Source: Mesorhabditis belari
Taxonomy: Eukaryota; Nematoda; Chromadorea; Rhabditida; Rhabditidae
DNA: 64,000 nt
Reading direction: 5' to 3'
Assembly: GCA_958450365.1 (NCBI GenBank)
Contig: CAUEEP010000245.1
Coordinates: 62,001 to 126,000, forward strand
How positions within the stretch are numbered: the first letter of the stretch is position 1; every line of letters begins with the position of its first letter. Below are positions 11,182 through 23,330 of this stretch, one piece after another. The notes under the pieces are model-generated. The model saw nothing but the letters and a program-made list of their open reading frames with translations, did no database searches and was not told the origin of the DNA. The position numbers and the translations under genes are program-made.

Positions 11182-11360
11182 GAATTAAGCTGTTCGAAGA
11201 AACTTGAGGTGTGAGAGGTGTCGACGTAAAGTTTTGGTGGTGGCGAATTACTAGCCTTAAGGAGGTTTTTAAGGTTAAATGATTGGTTCATGTTTGCTTG
11301 AATATGTACCTCTTCTCTATCGGCGAATTGACCGCCAAGGTCGCCCTCAACCTTCTCCAT

Positions 11361-11655
11361 TCTTAATCACGATAATCACACTCCACTTTAGCTCCCATCA
11401 ACAATATGAGCGCACGTGTACACCCCAGCTCAATTCCATTTTCTTCTGAAAACCATTTATGAAATACACAAAAACAATACAATTAAAGGAAGAACACCAC
11501 GTTTCACAGGGCAAAGGGGTTTTCACAAGTGACCAATAATTCCACAAATACGATATGGAATTAGACGCAGAGCGGAATAAAACTCGAGCCACAAACATAA
11601 CAATCAATTAAAGACAAATAAAAAACTACTGAAATAGATTTTTACGTGCGGCACT
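11361..11655. other. Spacer between helicase and BTB-Kelch copies (left arm)
   Basis: Noncoding DNA of 295 bp. It contains the conserved reverse-strand motif gagctggggtgtacacgtgc and is closely matched at 19809-20120 in the right arm. No RNA gene or clear promoter is visible. The size and common strand fit an intercistronic gap with trans-splicing, which is an inference. Confidence 0.5.
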
Positions 11656-13591
<1,936 letters not shown>

Positions 13592-13965
13592 CTCTGCAAA
13601 ATGAAAATCTTAAGAAAGTTGCAGAGAAGAAAACACTTACATTACAAAGACAGAAAGTTGCTGTTGGAGTAGTCCCCACTAAAAGTCAACGAGTTCCAGA
13701 TGCGAAGTTGACCCAGAGCGATCCAAATGGTCCATCGTGTGCATAATGTGAAACTCCTCATAACTGTAACAAGACAGATTCAAAATATCAGCAGGTTAAA
13801 AGAATAAACGTCGCAATAGCGTTTTGCTCGTGATTGGGTAATGAGACAAAACGATTTATTCCAATAAAAATGACAAACTCCTAGACAAGAACAATCAAAA
13901 TTTTACAAACAAACAACAGCAAGAAAGATATTTACGAGAATGTACAATGGAAATACTTATTCAAT
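13592..13965. other. Spacer upstream of the left helicase copy
   Basis: AT-rich DNA without a convincing gene. A short plus-strand open frame at 13561-13746 overlaps the helicase first exon antisense and has no recognisable content. Sequence near 13595-13640 could hold a splice acceptor for a spliced leader, but none is demonstrable. Confidence 0.4.
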
Positions 13966-13971
13966 CCTTTG

Positions 13972-14419
13972 TTTGCGTGAGTGAAAAGTTTTCAAATGCT
14001 GGCAATAGATCGCGTAATTCCCCTAGAAATGCCCCAGAAACCGAGGTTCGTTGTGTACGATAACCACTTGTAGACGAGCAGGGAATTGATGACATGATGA
14101 AATGATCCCTTAGTGCTGCTGTAAACTGACACCCCTAAAAACAAACAAATACAAACCATTAAATAAATTTAAACTTGCCTGCATCTGTTCGTCCTTTTGC
14201 GCGGTGATTCAACTCGTCGTTTTGAGCGGCATTGCTCACAACTAAACATCAAAGTTTTAATAAACAGTGAACAATAGATCCCAATGCAAAGATGAATGCT
14301 TACTTTCGCCATGCTCGATAAATCTTGAATGGCTCCCGTTGTTGACATTGATCAAAGATTACAGAAGCGGTGTCCCAACTCAGATCCCGTACTTCAAACA
14401 GCGCTTTCAAATTCACAAC
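13972..14419 (-). CDS. Fragmentary unrecognised gene, 5' end lost in repeats
   Basis: Three minus-strand exons can be drawn. 14419-14304 encodes VVNLKALFEVRDLSWDTASV then FDQCQQREPFKIYRAWRK and ends at a good gtaagc donor. 14241-14179 ends in a GC donor (gcaagt). 14133-13972 is the last exon. The second exon reads basic in one frame (QCRSKRRVESPRKRTNRC), giving an early stop, or as NDELNHRAKGRTDAG in another, continuing to a serine-rich end (SGAFLGELRDLLPAFENF). I know no family. Upstream of 14440 the DNA becomes the duplicated repeat block, so the 5' part is missing or displaced. Confidence 0.4.
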
Positions 14420-14528
14420 CTAAATATCACAACTTTAATTCTACTGTTTTATAACCTTCAAGGCCCCGTTTATTGGGCTTTAACTAGAATTGATTATCGA
14501 GCTCTCGATAAGAGTAGTATACACATAT

Positions 14529-14850
14529 ATGCCGCCTCTGGCCACCCATATACCCAAAAATCCCGCACTCAATTTTTACCCCCTTTTTTGCTATTTTTAA
14601 CTCTAAAATACGCAAAAAGTCTAAAAAAAGTTATAAAATATTCATTTTTCATCGCCTACGCATAGCATTTTTCATACGCCAAATTTCTCGCTCACCGAAA
14701 TCCCATTCCATTATAAATCACAAAAAAGCTAATTTTTCCAGCAAATTTACAGTCAATATGTGGTTAGGTTCCTATTTACGTGCGGTTTAAAGGGGCTGAG
14801 GGAAAGGGAAAGCGCTTTAGAAAGCGCCGCGGGGCGGCGAGAAGACCCCC
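14529..14850 (+). repeat. First copy of a repeat block in the spacer
   Basis: The block begins cgcctctggc-cacccatata and ends in gggaaagcgctttagaaagc plus gccgcgggg. It recurs at 15211-15425 with about 100 bp less in the middle and scattered substitutions. It has no open frame and may be an unclassified interspersed repeat. Confidence 0.7.
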
Positions 14851-15210
14851 TGTTCCGAGCTTTCATCTAAACTAGTAATAAATTATTTTTGTACATTTAA
14901 CGTCTAACATTCAAATCTAGTCCTCTTCAATTCAAATTCAAATTCAAATCTTCAAGGAACATCGTTCCTTGTAGACTCAGCTAAAGCAAAAATTAAGAAA
15001 AGACAACTACGTTGAAACCTGGTGAAGGCTCATAGTGGCTTCCGGAATTTTGAATCCGATAATCGCAATGAGGCATATTGCGTGATCTACCTCGGCTTCC
15101 ACGTCCACGCGAATTTGCTTGTCCATAGCGACTAGCATCTTTCGAAATCTACAACATTCAAATGAATAGTCAAGAAAAGAGTCAGCAAACCGTCGAAAGG
15201 AACTCTATGA
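14848..15210 (-). pseudogene. Third, collapsed fragment of the DDX3-type helicase
   Basis: 14848-14925 copies the exon/intron junction found at about 13183-13260 (around the [10 protein letters not shown] exon). 14956-15205 copies the 3' RG-tail exons found at about 11700-11945. A short low-complexity run (aattcaaattcaaattc) joins them, so everything between exon 2 and the last exons is gone. Orientation is the same as the left arm. Confidence 0.8.
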
Positions 15211-15440
15211 CGCCTCTGGCACACCCATATACCCAAAAATCCCTCACTCAATTTTTACCCGCTTTTTAGCTATTTTTAATTCTAAAATACGCAAAAAGCC
15301 TAAAAAATGTTATAAAAGACTAATTTTTTCAGCAAATTTGCAGTCAATATGTAGTTAGGTTCCTATTTACATGCGACTTAAAGGGACTGAGGGAAAGGGA
15401 AAGCGCTTTAGAAAGCGCCGCGGGGCGCTTTCTAAAGCGT
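15211..15440 (+). repeat. Second copy of the repeat block, ending in a perfect hairpin
   Basis: This is a diverged partner of 14529-14850. Its end carries a perfect 16-bp stem: 15404-15419 pairs with 15424-15439 around the four-base loop gcgg. In the first copy only the 5' half of that stem is present. The hairpin is GC-rich in an AT-rich setting. Confidence 0.75.
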
Positions 15441-15684
15441 GGATGTCTTACCGTATCCCGCACAAATTCCCCATTTGCCATTCTTTTCATTTTCCTCCAT
15501 TTTGTGGTGGAGTCGTGTGGTGTTGGGCGACTTTTTATTTCGACTCGCCCATAAGTTACCTTCCCCCTCCGTAAAATCTAGAATGTTTTTGTAGCGCGTT
15601 TTGAAAGTACTCGCTTGCCCTCCCTTCTTTTTATATAATTTGCCCATAGTTTGTTGTTTAGATTTCTAAAATGGTTTTTTTTAG

Positions 15685-17320
15685 ATGGAAATCAAACTGT
15701 ATGTCCATCTGCGAGATGACACGGGTGATGTTGGAGGCTTCAAGACTTTTACTTTTGGTGCCACGGTTCGCTTTTAATTTATTTAATCTTTAAACGGATT
15801 TATTTAGTCGACAGTAGACGATTTGATGGGACAAATCCGTGATGTCTTTCATATCCCTTTGCAACATCAAGAAGTTTACCTCGTTCGCGCTGGAACTGAA
15901 ACTAAAAATGAAACACTGGAACAACTCAAAAGTGGTACTCTGCAAGAAGTAAAAGTGACGAATAAAAGCAATATTTATGTGGTAAGTTGAATCTTTTGTT
16001 TGACATTCCCTAGACTAGATTTTCGATTAAGACTTGAAAATTACATGTTAAAGTGTGAATTTTTTCGTTTCAGAAGCACGGAGATCTTCCGTGGGGTCCG
16101 CTGTATAAAAAATGTGTTGAGATTGCAATGAAGTCGTCGGGCCGTGAACGAATGTTAAATGCCCAAGAGGCCGTCAAGCTCCACATGCGATTGATGAAAA
16201 GTGACTTTTTCGATGTCTACAGCAGCTTCAACTCTTTTCGCATGGAAAATCATCATGAGGTGACCTATTGGGCTGACGGAAACTTGATTTTGATGAAAAA
16301 AGCCGCTAAAAGCCATTTTCGTGCCCAACACTACAAACTCAAGGACGCCAAGGACGAATCTGACTTCATTTGTCGCTTTGAATCTCGACCGACGGATCTG
16401 GGAGGCACTCGCAAAAACACCCTTGCTTTTGTCCGGCTTCATGGAGAGATGGAAGAGACCAAGTACAATGTGAAGTAAGATTTCTCTAATTTCGAGCAAT
16501 TTAATTATCACAATTTGTTTAGATGCCATCACTTTGGATCTCGAGCATGGAGCAATTCTGGAAAAGGGCAACCTCCGGACATAAAAAGAATTGTACTGCT
16601 ACAAGCTGCTCGAATTGATCGACGTAGGACCGCATTCTCAATTCATCCTTCCAAAAAAAAGTCGTTGACAGCAAGACTTCCATGTAATAATCTTTACCTT
16701 TTTTCTCTTATTTACGTATAAATTTTAGGTACATCGCAACAGAATGGAATGACGATTTTGTTCCCATTTCCAGCATCAAAGAAGAAAAAGATGTTAGCGT
16801 GGAAGTCCTTGTGCAACTTCTCTTGCTTGGCGCGTTTCTCTTTATCGATGATTTACATCCTGACAATTGCGGTCAGTTGATTTTTAAAATTTAGATTTGA
16901 ATGGATTAGGAAAAGAATAGTATTTTTTATTTAGGTCAGTGGAAAGACACCAAGGACGCGGCAATCGTTGATTTTATGCCCAAAGCGTACGCTACTTACA
17001 GAAATGTTAAGAGAGTCCTTCTCAACAACGTATTGGGAAGCTATTCATCGATGTATTGGGAAGCAGTTCACATCGATGCATTGGAAAAATGCGATGAAAA
17101 AACGCGTTTGGAGATGGCAAAGAAGTATTTGAAGAAATGGGATCTGCTGTCCAAGATCGACATGGCCAATGAACAAATGAAGCCCGAGAAAGATCGAATG
17201 AAGGAGAAAGGACTTGACTTCAAAGGCTTCAACAGTCCTACCGAAGAGCTTGATCGATACATAATCGCTATCAAGGAAAACTTGGAAAAACTAGCTGAAA
17301 TGTTGAATGCTGGAGAGTAA
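15685..17320 (+). CDS. Ubiquitin-like / possible kinase-fold protein, unrecognised family, two A-run frameshifts
   Basis: Six exons: 15685-15764, 15808-15979, 16075-16476, 16522-16686, 16730-16872 and 16935-17320, about 450 residues. Residues 1-85 look like a beta-grasp ubiquitin-like domain (MEIKLYVHLRDD, STVDDLMGQIRDVF, LVRAGTETKNETLEQL). The C-terminal half has YIATEWNDDF, then FIDDLHPDNCGQW and AAIVDFMP, resembling an atypical kinase or phosphotransferase catalytic loop (D-x-H-x2-N) and metal-binding D. That is inference. A helical, lysine-rich tail ends LEKLAEMLNAGE, with AATAAA at 17345. In exon 4 the frame is lost at the A run 16583-16587 and again at 16653-16660. Dropping one A from each restores ELYCYKLLELIDVGPHSQF and a correct splice to exon 5. 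It is otherwise open, so it is probably a real gene with assembly errors, or a very young pseudogene. Confidence 0.7.
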
Positions 17321-17681
17321 TTTTTGTTTGAAAATTTATTTATGAATAAACAAATTTTTAATTAGTTGAATTTATGTATGTTTTAATGTGAAAAAAGTTC
17401 CTACTTTGGTCTTAAATTAAAGGATGTTAGAATTGTCCTAGGATATAGCCCTTAAAGTTATTGCTAAAATTGTAGCTTTTTTCTCAAACAGAACTCTGAA
17501 TTTCAAGCAAATGGTCAATCCAGGAGGTGGAGGTTTTGGGCTGTGCCAGGCCTGGTGGGGTATGGCAGTTTTGAAAATTGTCCTATATGCTTTGTGGTTA
17601 ATATACAGTAATTAATCTATACAAATTCATTTTAGCAACCGTTGGAGAAGCACTGACGATGAACCTCAAGCTGACGTATGA
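17321..17681. other. Spacer before the right arm
   Basis: This holds the 3' end of the preceding gene and then unrelated DNA. A glycine-rich frame (MVNPGGGGFGLCQAWWGMA) at about 17508-17565, followed by a candidate intron ending ttttag near 17635, may be a fragment of another gene brought to the duplication boundary. Nothing firm. Confidence 0.3.
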
Positions 17682-19808
<2,127 letters not shown>

Positions 19809-20120
19809 AGTGCCTCACGTAAAAATCTATTTCAATAGTTTTTTATTTGTCTTTAATTGATTTTTGAGTTTGTTTGATTGTTATGTTTGTGGCTCGAGTT
19901 TTATTCCGCTCTGCGTCCAATTCCATATCGTGTTTGTGGAATTATTGGTCACTTGTGAAAACCCCTTTGCCCTGTGAAATGTGGTGTTCTTCCTTTAATT
20001 GTATTGTTTTTGTGTATTTCATAAATGGTTTTCAGAAGAAAATGGAATTGAGCTGGGGTGTACACGTGCGCTCATATTGTTGATAGGAGCTAAAGTGGAA
20101 TGTGATTATCGTCATTAAGA
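19809..20120. other. Spacer between helicase and BTB-Kelch copies (right arm)
   Basis: Counterpart of 11361-11655, with the same motifs and a few substitutions. No gene is seen. Confidence 0.5.
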
Positions 20121-21428
20121 ATGGAGAAGGTTGAGATGTTTGAGAAGCGACCTTGGCGGAGATGAGGTATATATTCAATTCGCCGATGGAGAAGAGGTAC
20201 ATATTCAAGCAAACATGAACCAATCATTTAACCTTAAAAACCTCCTTAATGCGAGTGATTCGCCACCACCAAAACTTTACGTCGACACCTCTCACACCTC
20301 AAGTTTCTTCGAACAGCGTAATTCATTGAGAAGGTCTTTTAAAATTCGATTCTGATTCAACAAAGTTTTAGTGACCGTTTATTATGTGACGTTTCACTGG
20401 TACCAGTGAAACGAGTCTCGCTTGACAGACCTGAAACTCTTTCCAACTTTTGTAAAGGCTCGCCAATTTATGCACACAAGTAAGACTTTTAGTCAGCACT
20501 CCAACTGCAATTTTAGGGTTATTCTATCTTCTACATCTCCCTATTTTTGTGCCATCTTTGGAACTTCCAATATGATTGAATCGAAAGCTAGCACTGTAGA
20601 ATTACATGATATGGATGAAGAGGTACGCAAGTTAACACAAGTTGTAAATGTACACTACGTGTTGATAGCTTTGAATTTCATTACTTTTTATTGGTCAGAA
20701 CTTGCCTCGATGAAAACGCGTCGATCGTCGGTTGGCGTGACGTCTGTTGGCTCTAGTGTTTACGCGGTTGGCGGATACGATGGTCACAGTAGACATTGTT
20801 TGAATACGGTATGTCTTCTTAAAACTTTCAAAAATAACCAATTCTTTTAGGTAGAAGTTTTTGATCTGCGAGCAAATCGTTGGCGTGCTGGGAAACCATT
20901 ACGCGAGGCAAGTTTTCATTTACAGCTTTTCTTAAAATTGCATTAGGTTCGATCTGGAGCTGCAGTATGTTCTTTTTTAATGGTTCAATGGTTGCTGCGG
21001 GTGGTCACGAGGGAGCAACTATGAGAGATACCGTTGAGGTTTGTAACATTTTCGTATGAAATTACTCAGAAAAAAATAGATCTATAATCCTGGGGTAGAT
21101 GATGATTGGGCATTGATTCCAAACATGAGCGCGCCAAGACGAAATGTGGGTCTACTTTTTGTGAATAGGTACTCAAGCTTTTGAGTAAACATAATAAATT
21201 TATTGCAGCTCTTTAATGGTTTTCGGTGGTGATGAGGGAGATTCTCATTTATTGGATTCGATTGAAACATTGACAATGGATATGGGTAGAGGACAACGGG
21301 CAGAGTTTGTCGGAAGATGGCAAGTAATAGAGGTACTTTGGATTTTCTTTAAAAATGAGCACTTTATTTAGTCAACACTTCCGCAACCTCGATCATACAG
21401 TGGATTAGTGCTTGTCGATAAGCCGTAG
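20121..21428 (+). pseudogene. BTB-Kelch gene, right copy, lacking the BACK domain
   Basis: Exon 1 starts MEKVEMFEKRPWRR and then meets a stop, because two small insertions relative to the left copy shift the frame. The rest of exon 1 is open in another frame (QFADGEEVHIQANMNQSFNL). BTB exons follow (DRLLCDVSL, VILSSTSPYFCAIF). At about 20696 the sequence jumps from the second BTB exon to a Kelch exon reading LASMKTRRSSVGV then SVYAVGGYDGHS, skipping about 1.3 kb present in the left copy. Remaining Kelch blocks are EVFDLRANRWRAGKPLRE, NGSMVAAGGHEG, IYNPGVDDDW and LMVFGGDEGDSHLLDSIETL, with a stop at 21426. Exon 1 is uninterrupted by Merlin here. Confidence 0.8.
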
Positions 21429-21679
21429 CTAAAATTTAGTTGTTATCTTTAAGCATTTGTTTCCATGGATTTCATGTTTCTGATTTTTTTTTCTGATCTG
21501 GTCCTTCAGTTTTTATTTTTGTTATAACCTTGTTGGCTGAAATAAAAAAATTCTTTTCTTTTACTGGTACGTAACGCGTTTGAACACCTTTGAGATACTC
21601 TTGGGTGTAAAACCACACAGCTCGATTAAACGCACATTTTAAGCTTTTCCAAGTTGATGAAAACTTCCTATAAGCTTAA

Positions 21680-22001
21680 ATGGACGCGGTTTTTGATCCA
21701 GGAAAAGTAAAGTTTAAAATTTCGGAAACTAGCATTGCTTTTACGTTAAACATGAAGTTGAAGAAACTCGCGGAGAGCGCCGTCAATGCATTCCGGCAAT
21801 CGAAGTAACTATTCTGAAAAAAAAAATGATAACTGTTTCAATGTAGCCCCTACAATAGAGGTACTCGAGCACATGGCCATGGTTGAACATATGAACGAAG
21901 ATACTTCATTTGTGATGGCGAGGTTTAAAACTTTCAATACAATAAAATGTTGTTGGGAAAGATTTTTTCAATTTATTTTTAATCTTTTATCAATCGTTTA
22001 T
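21680..22001 (+). pseudogene. XPF 5' end, duplicated fragment
   Basis: This copies the first three exons of the minus-strand XPF fragment: MDAVFDPGK, NMKLKKLAESAVNAFRQS, and a shortened version of the exon with EVLEHMAMVEHM. Homology ends within the third intron near 22001, where the arm ends. It cannot encode more than about 80 residues. Confidence 0.8.
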
Positions 22002-22333
22002 TTAATCTTTTTCACTTGTTGATCGTCGCGAATTAGGTAGATAATAGACCAAATATTGTGTAGAAGCAAATAGAAAATGATTGGTTTTGCGTGTGAGATG
22101 CAGTTTAAGCAATATTTATGCTAATTTGTTACCAATTCAAATTTGCTCAGTGAAAATCTCCTGGTACTGTACAATCTCATAGATGAAAAGAGGTCAGCAA
22201 GAAAAAAAAATGATTACCCAAAGATAAAACGCCAAGAAATCATAGTTTGAACATGAAGTATCCCGAGAAATTAATGCAAGTGTACTAGAGAGCTATAAAT
22301 ATTCAAAGAATCGATACAAGTTGTAAAAATCGA
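22002..22333. other. Intergenic, AT-rich
   Basis: No gene is visible between the end of the duplication and the CHMP4-like exon. The first bases look like scrambled intron sequence (a second copy of tttaatcttttt). Confidence 0.4.
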
Positions 22334-22498
22334 TCAATTAGCAGCCGCTCATGCCTCCAACTCGGCCATAGTGTCCTGTTTTTGGACTTTTCCCTTTGAA
22401 CGAGTGATAGGCTCGGAAGGGACGGTGGGAATAGCGGAAAGGGTGTCCATTTCTTGATCAGATTGTCGAGAAGGAAGAGATGGAGCTTGTTTGGCTTC
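22334..22498 (-). pseudogene. Last exon of a CHMP4/Snf7-type ESCRT-III gene
   Basis: After an acceptor (catttag at 22505-22499) the minus strand reads EAKQAPSLPSRQSDQEMDTL, then AIPTVPSEPITRSKGKVQKQ, then DTMAELEA, a TGA, then AAAN and a stop. The C-terminus of CHMP4/Snf7 normally ends with a D-M-x-E-L-E-x-W-A helix that binds ALIX/Bro1. The TGA (22349-22351) sits exactly at the tryptophan, one base from TGG. ESCRT-III Snf7 polymers drive membrane scission at endosomes. No upstream Snf7 exons (the charged core helices) could be found on the minus strand to 23.2 kb, so this is probably an orphan exon. Identification rests on a short motif. Confidence 0.5.
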
Positions 22499-22741
22499 CT
22501 AAATGGTAACAATTGTGATTAATTGTGAAGATGGTAACTATAGGTCTACTATTGTGTAAAATCCAGTCCATTTTCTCACTACACTATGCCAAACTGAAAA
22601 GTATTCAGGCTTTAATTACTGCTGAACTAAATGACATGTCTTGTATGCTTGTTCCTTATTGCAGTTCGTTTTATTAGCCTTTTGTTTTGTTCTTTTTATT
22701 CAACGAGCTTTGCTTGTGTTCTTTTTTGTCGATTATCGTCG

Positions 22742-22904
22742 GCGGCCAATTTTTTGGCCAAGTTGCAGCCCAATTTTAGATAGGTTTTTGTTAACAACTT
22801 TTGATAAAACAAATAGTTTCTGAAAGCTGACGTTCTAAGCTATCTAAATCTTATTAAAGTTTAAGCTGCTTAAAAATGAGCTGCAAGTTGGCCAAAAAAT
22901 TGGC
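22742..22904. mobile_element. Small MITE with ~26-bp terminal inverted repeats
   Basis: The ends read ggccaattttttggccaagt plus tgcagc (about 22745-22770) and the inverse complement (about 22879-22904), with one mismatch. The 110-bp interior is AT-rich and noncoding. No target duplication is obvious. Confidence 0.65.
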
Positions 22905-23064
22905 CCTCGCCATTAACCGTAAAGGTTCGTCCACTGAAACGGCGTTTTTCCATTCCTTTATGCTAATTATAGTGAATAAAGTGATATATACTAATGTTTC
23001 CTCATTTTTTCTCTGTTAAATACACAATTCGTACATAACCTAAGAAATTTTCTCAAAAGAGTTT

Positions 23065-23330
23065 ACCAGTGGTTCTTTGATCGCTTCTTTGAAACACTGT
23101 CTTTGGTTATTTTCGCGGATTTCTCTGTTTCTTTTTGTCTCCACTCCTGTGTGATCTTTTGCATAAAGGCAGCGTTTTTAAAAGGCACCTAAGAAATGGA
23201 GGGCAACTCAATTTTTTCAAACGCAATTTGATTTAATTGGTTCTTGATAGCCGGGAAAGTGTTATTTAGCGAAAAAATTCTAGATAGAATCGACCGAATG
23301 ATAGTTAAAAATGATCTGCGTTTTTATTTT
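23065..23330 (-). other. Open minus-strand frame overlapping the CDC45 start, doubtful
   Basis: A minus-strand frame from about 23330 reads IIRSILSRIFSLNNTFPAIK, then QLNQIAFEKIELPSIS, a TAG, then VPFKNAAFMQKITQEWRQKE and a lysine-rich end before a stop near 23065. The TAG belongs to cttag and could be a splice acceptor. The charged tail looks protein-like but no family is recognised, and part of it is antisense to CDC45 exon 1. Confidence 0.2.

Larger units (their letters stand above)
7682..11360 (-). pseudogene. BTB-BACK-Kelch (KLHL-type) gene, disrupted by a Merlin insertion
   Basis: KLHL proteins are substrate adaptors of Cullin-3 ubiquitin ligases. The minus strand starts MEKVEGDLGGQFADREEV (11360) and runs to HTSSFFEQLNS, where a transposon (10005-11181) interrupts exon 1. 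The frame resumes past 9997 and, after a 38-nt intron, gives the BTB core DRLLCDVSL, PIYAHK, VILSSTSPYFCAMF and LRQLIDFIYTGQLT. BACK-domain pieces follow (SLLDFACIYNCTQLAASARN, FERFCSLISDDRLVCGEGGE, then QVRLGLCSADFP). Kelch repeats come next: VIVVGGQAPKTIHNVDAYDP, LIDRHIYAVGGFNGAQRMKS, SVYAVGGYDGHS and a terminal LVLVDKP-stop at 7682. Apart from the insertion, most domains read through, but some exon joins are unclear. It lies between helicase and XPF on the same strand (gaps of 296 and 248 bp), an operon-like order. Confidence 0.8.

Noticed and set aside
16155..16571. 138-codon minus-strand ORF
   Set aside because: Antisense shadow of exon 3 of the ubiquitin-like/kinase-like gene.
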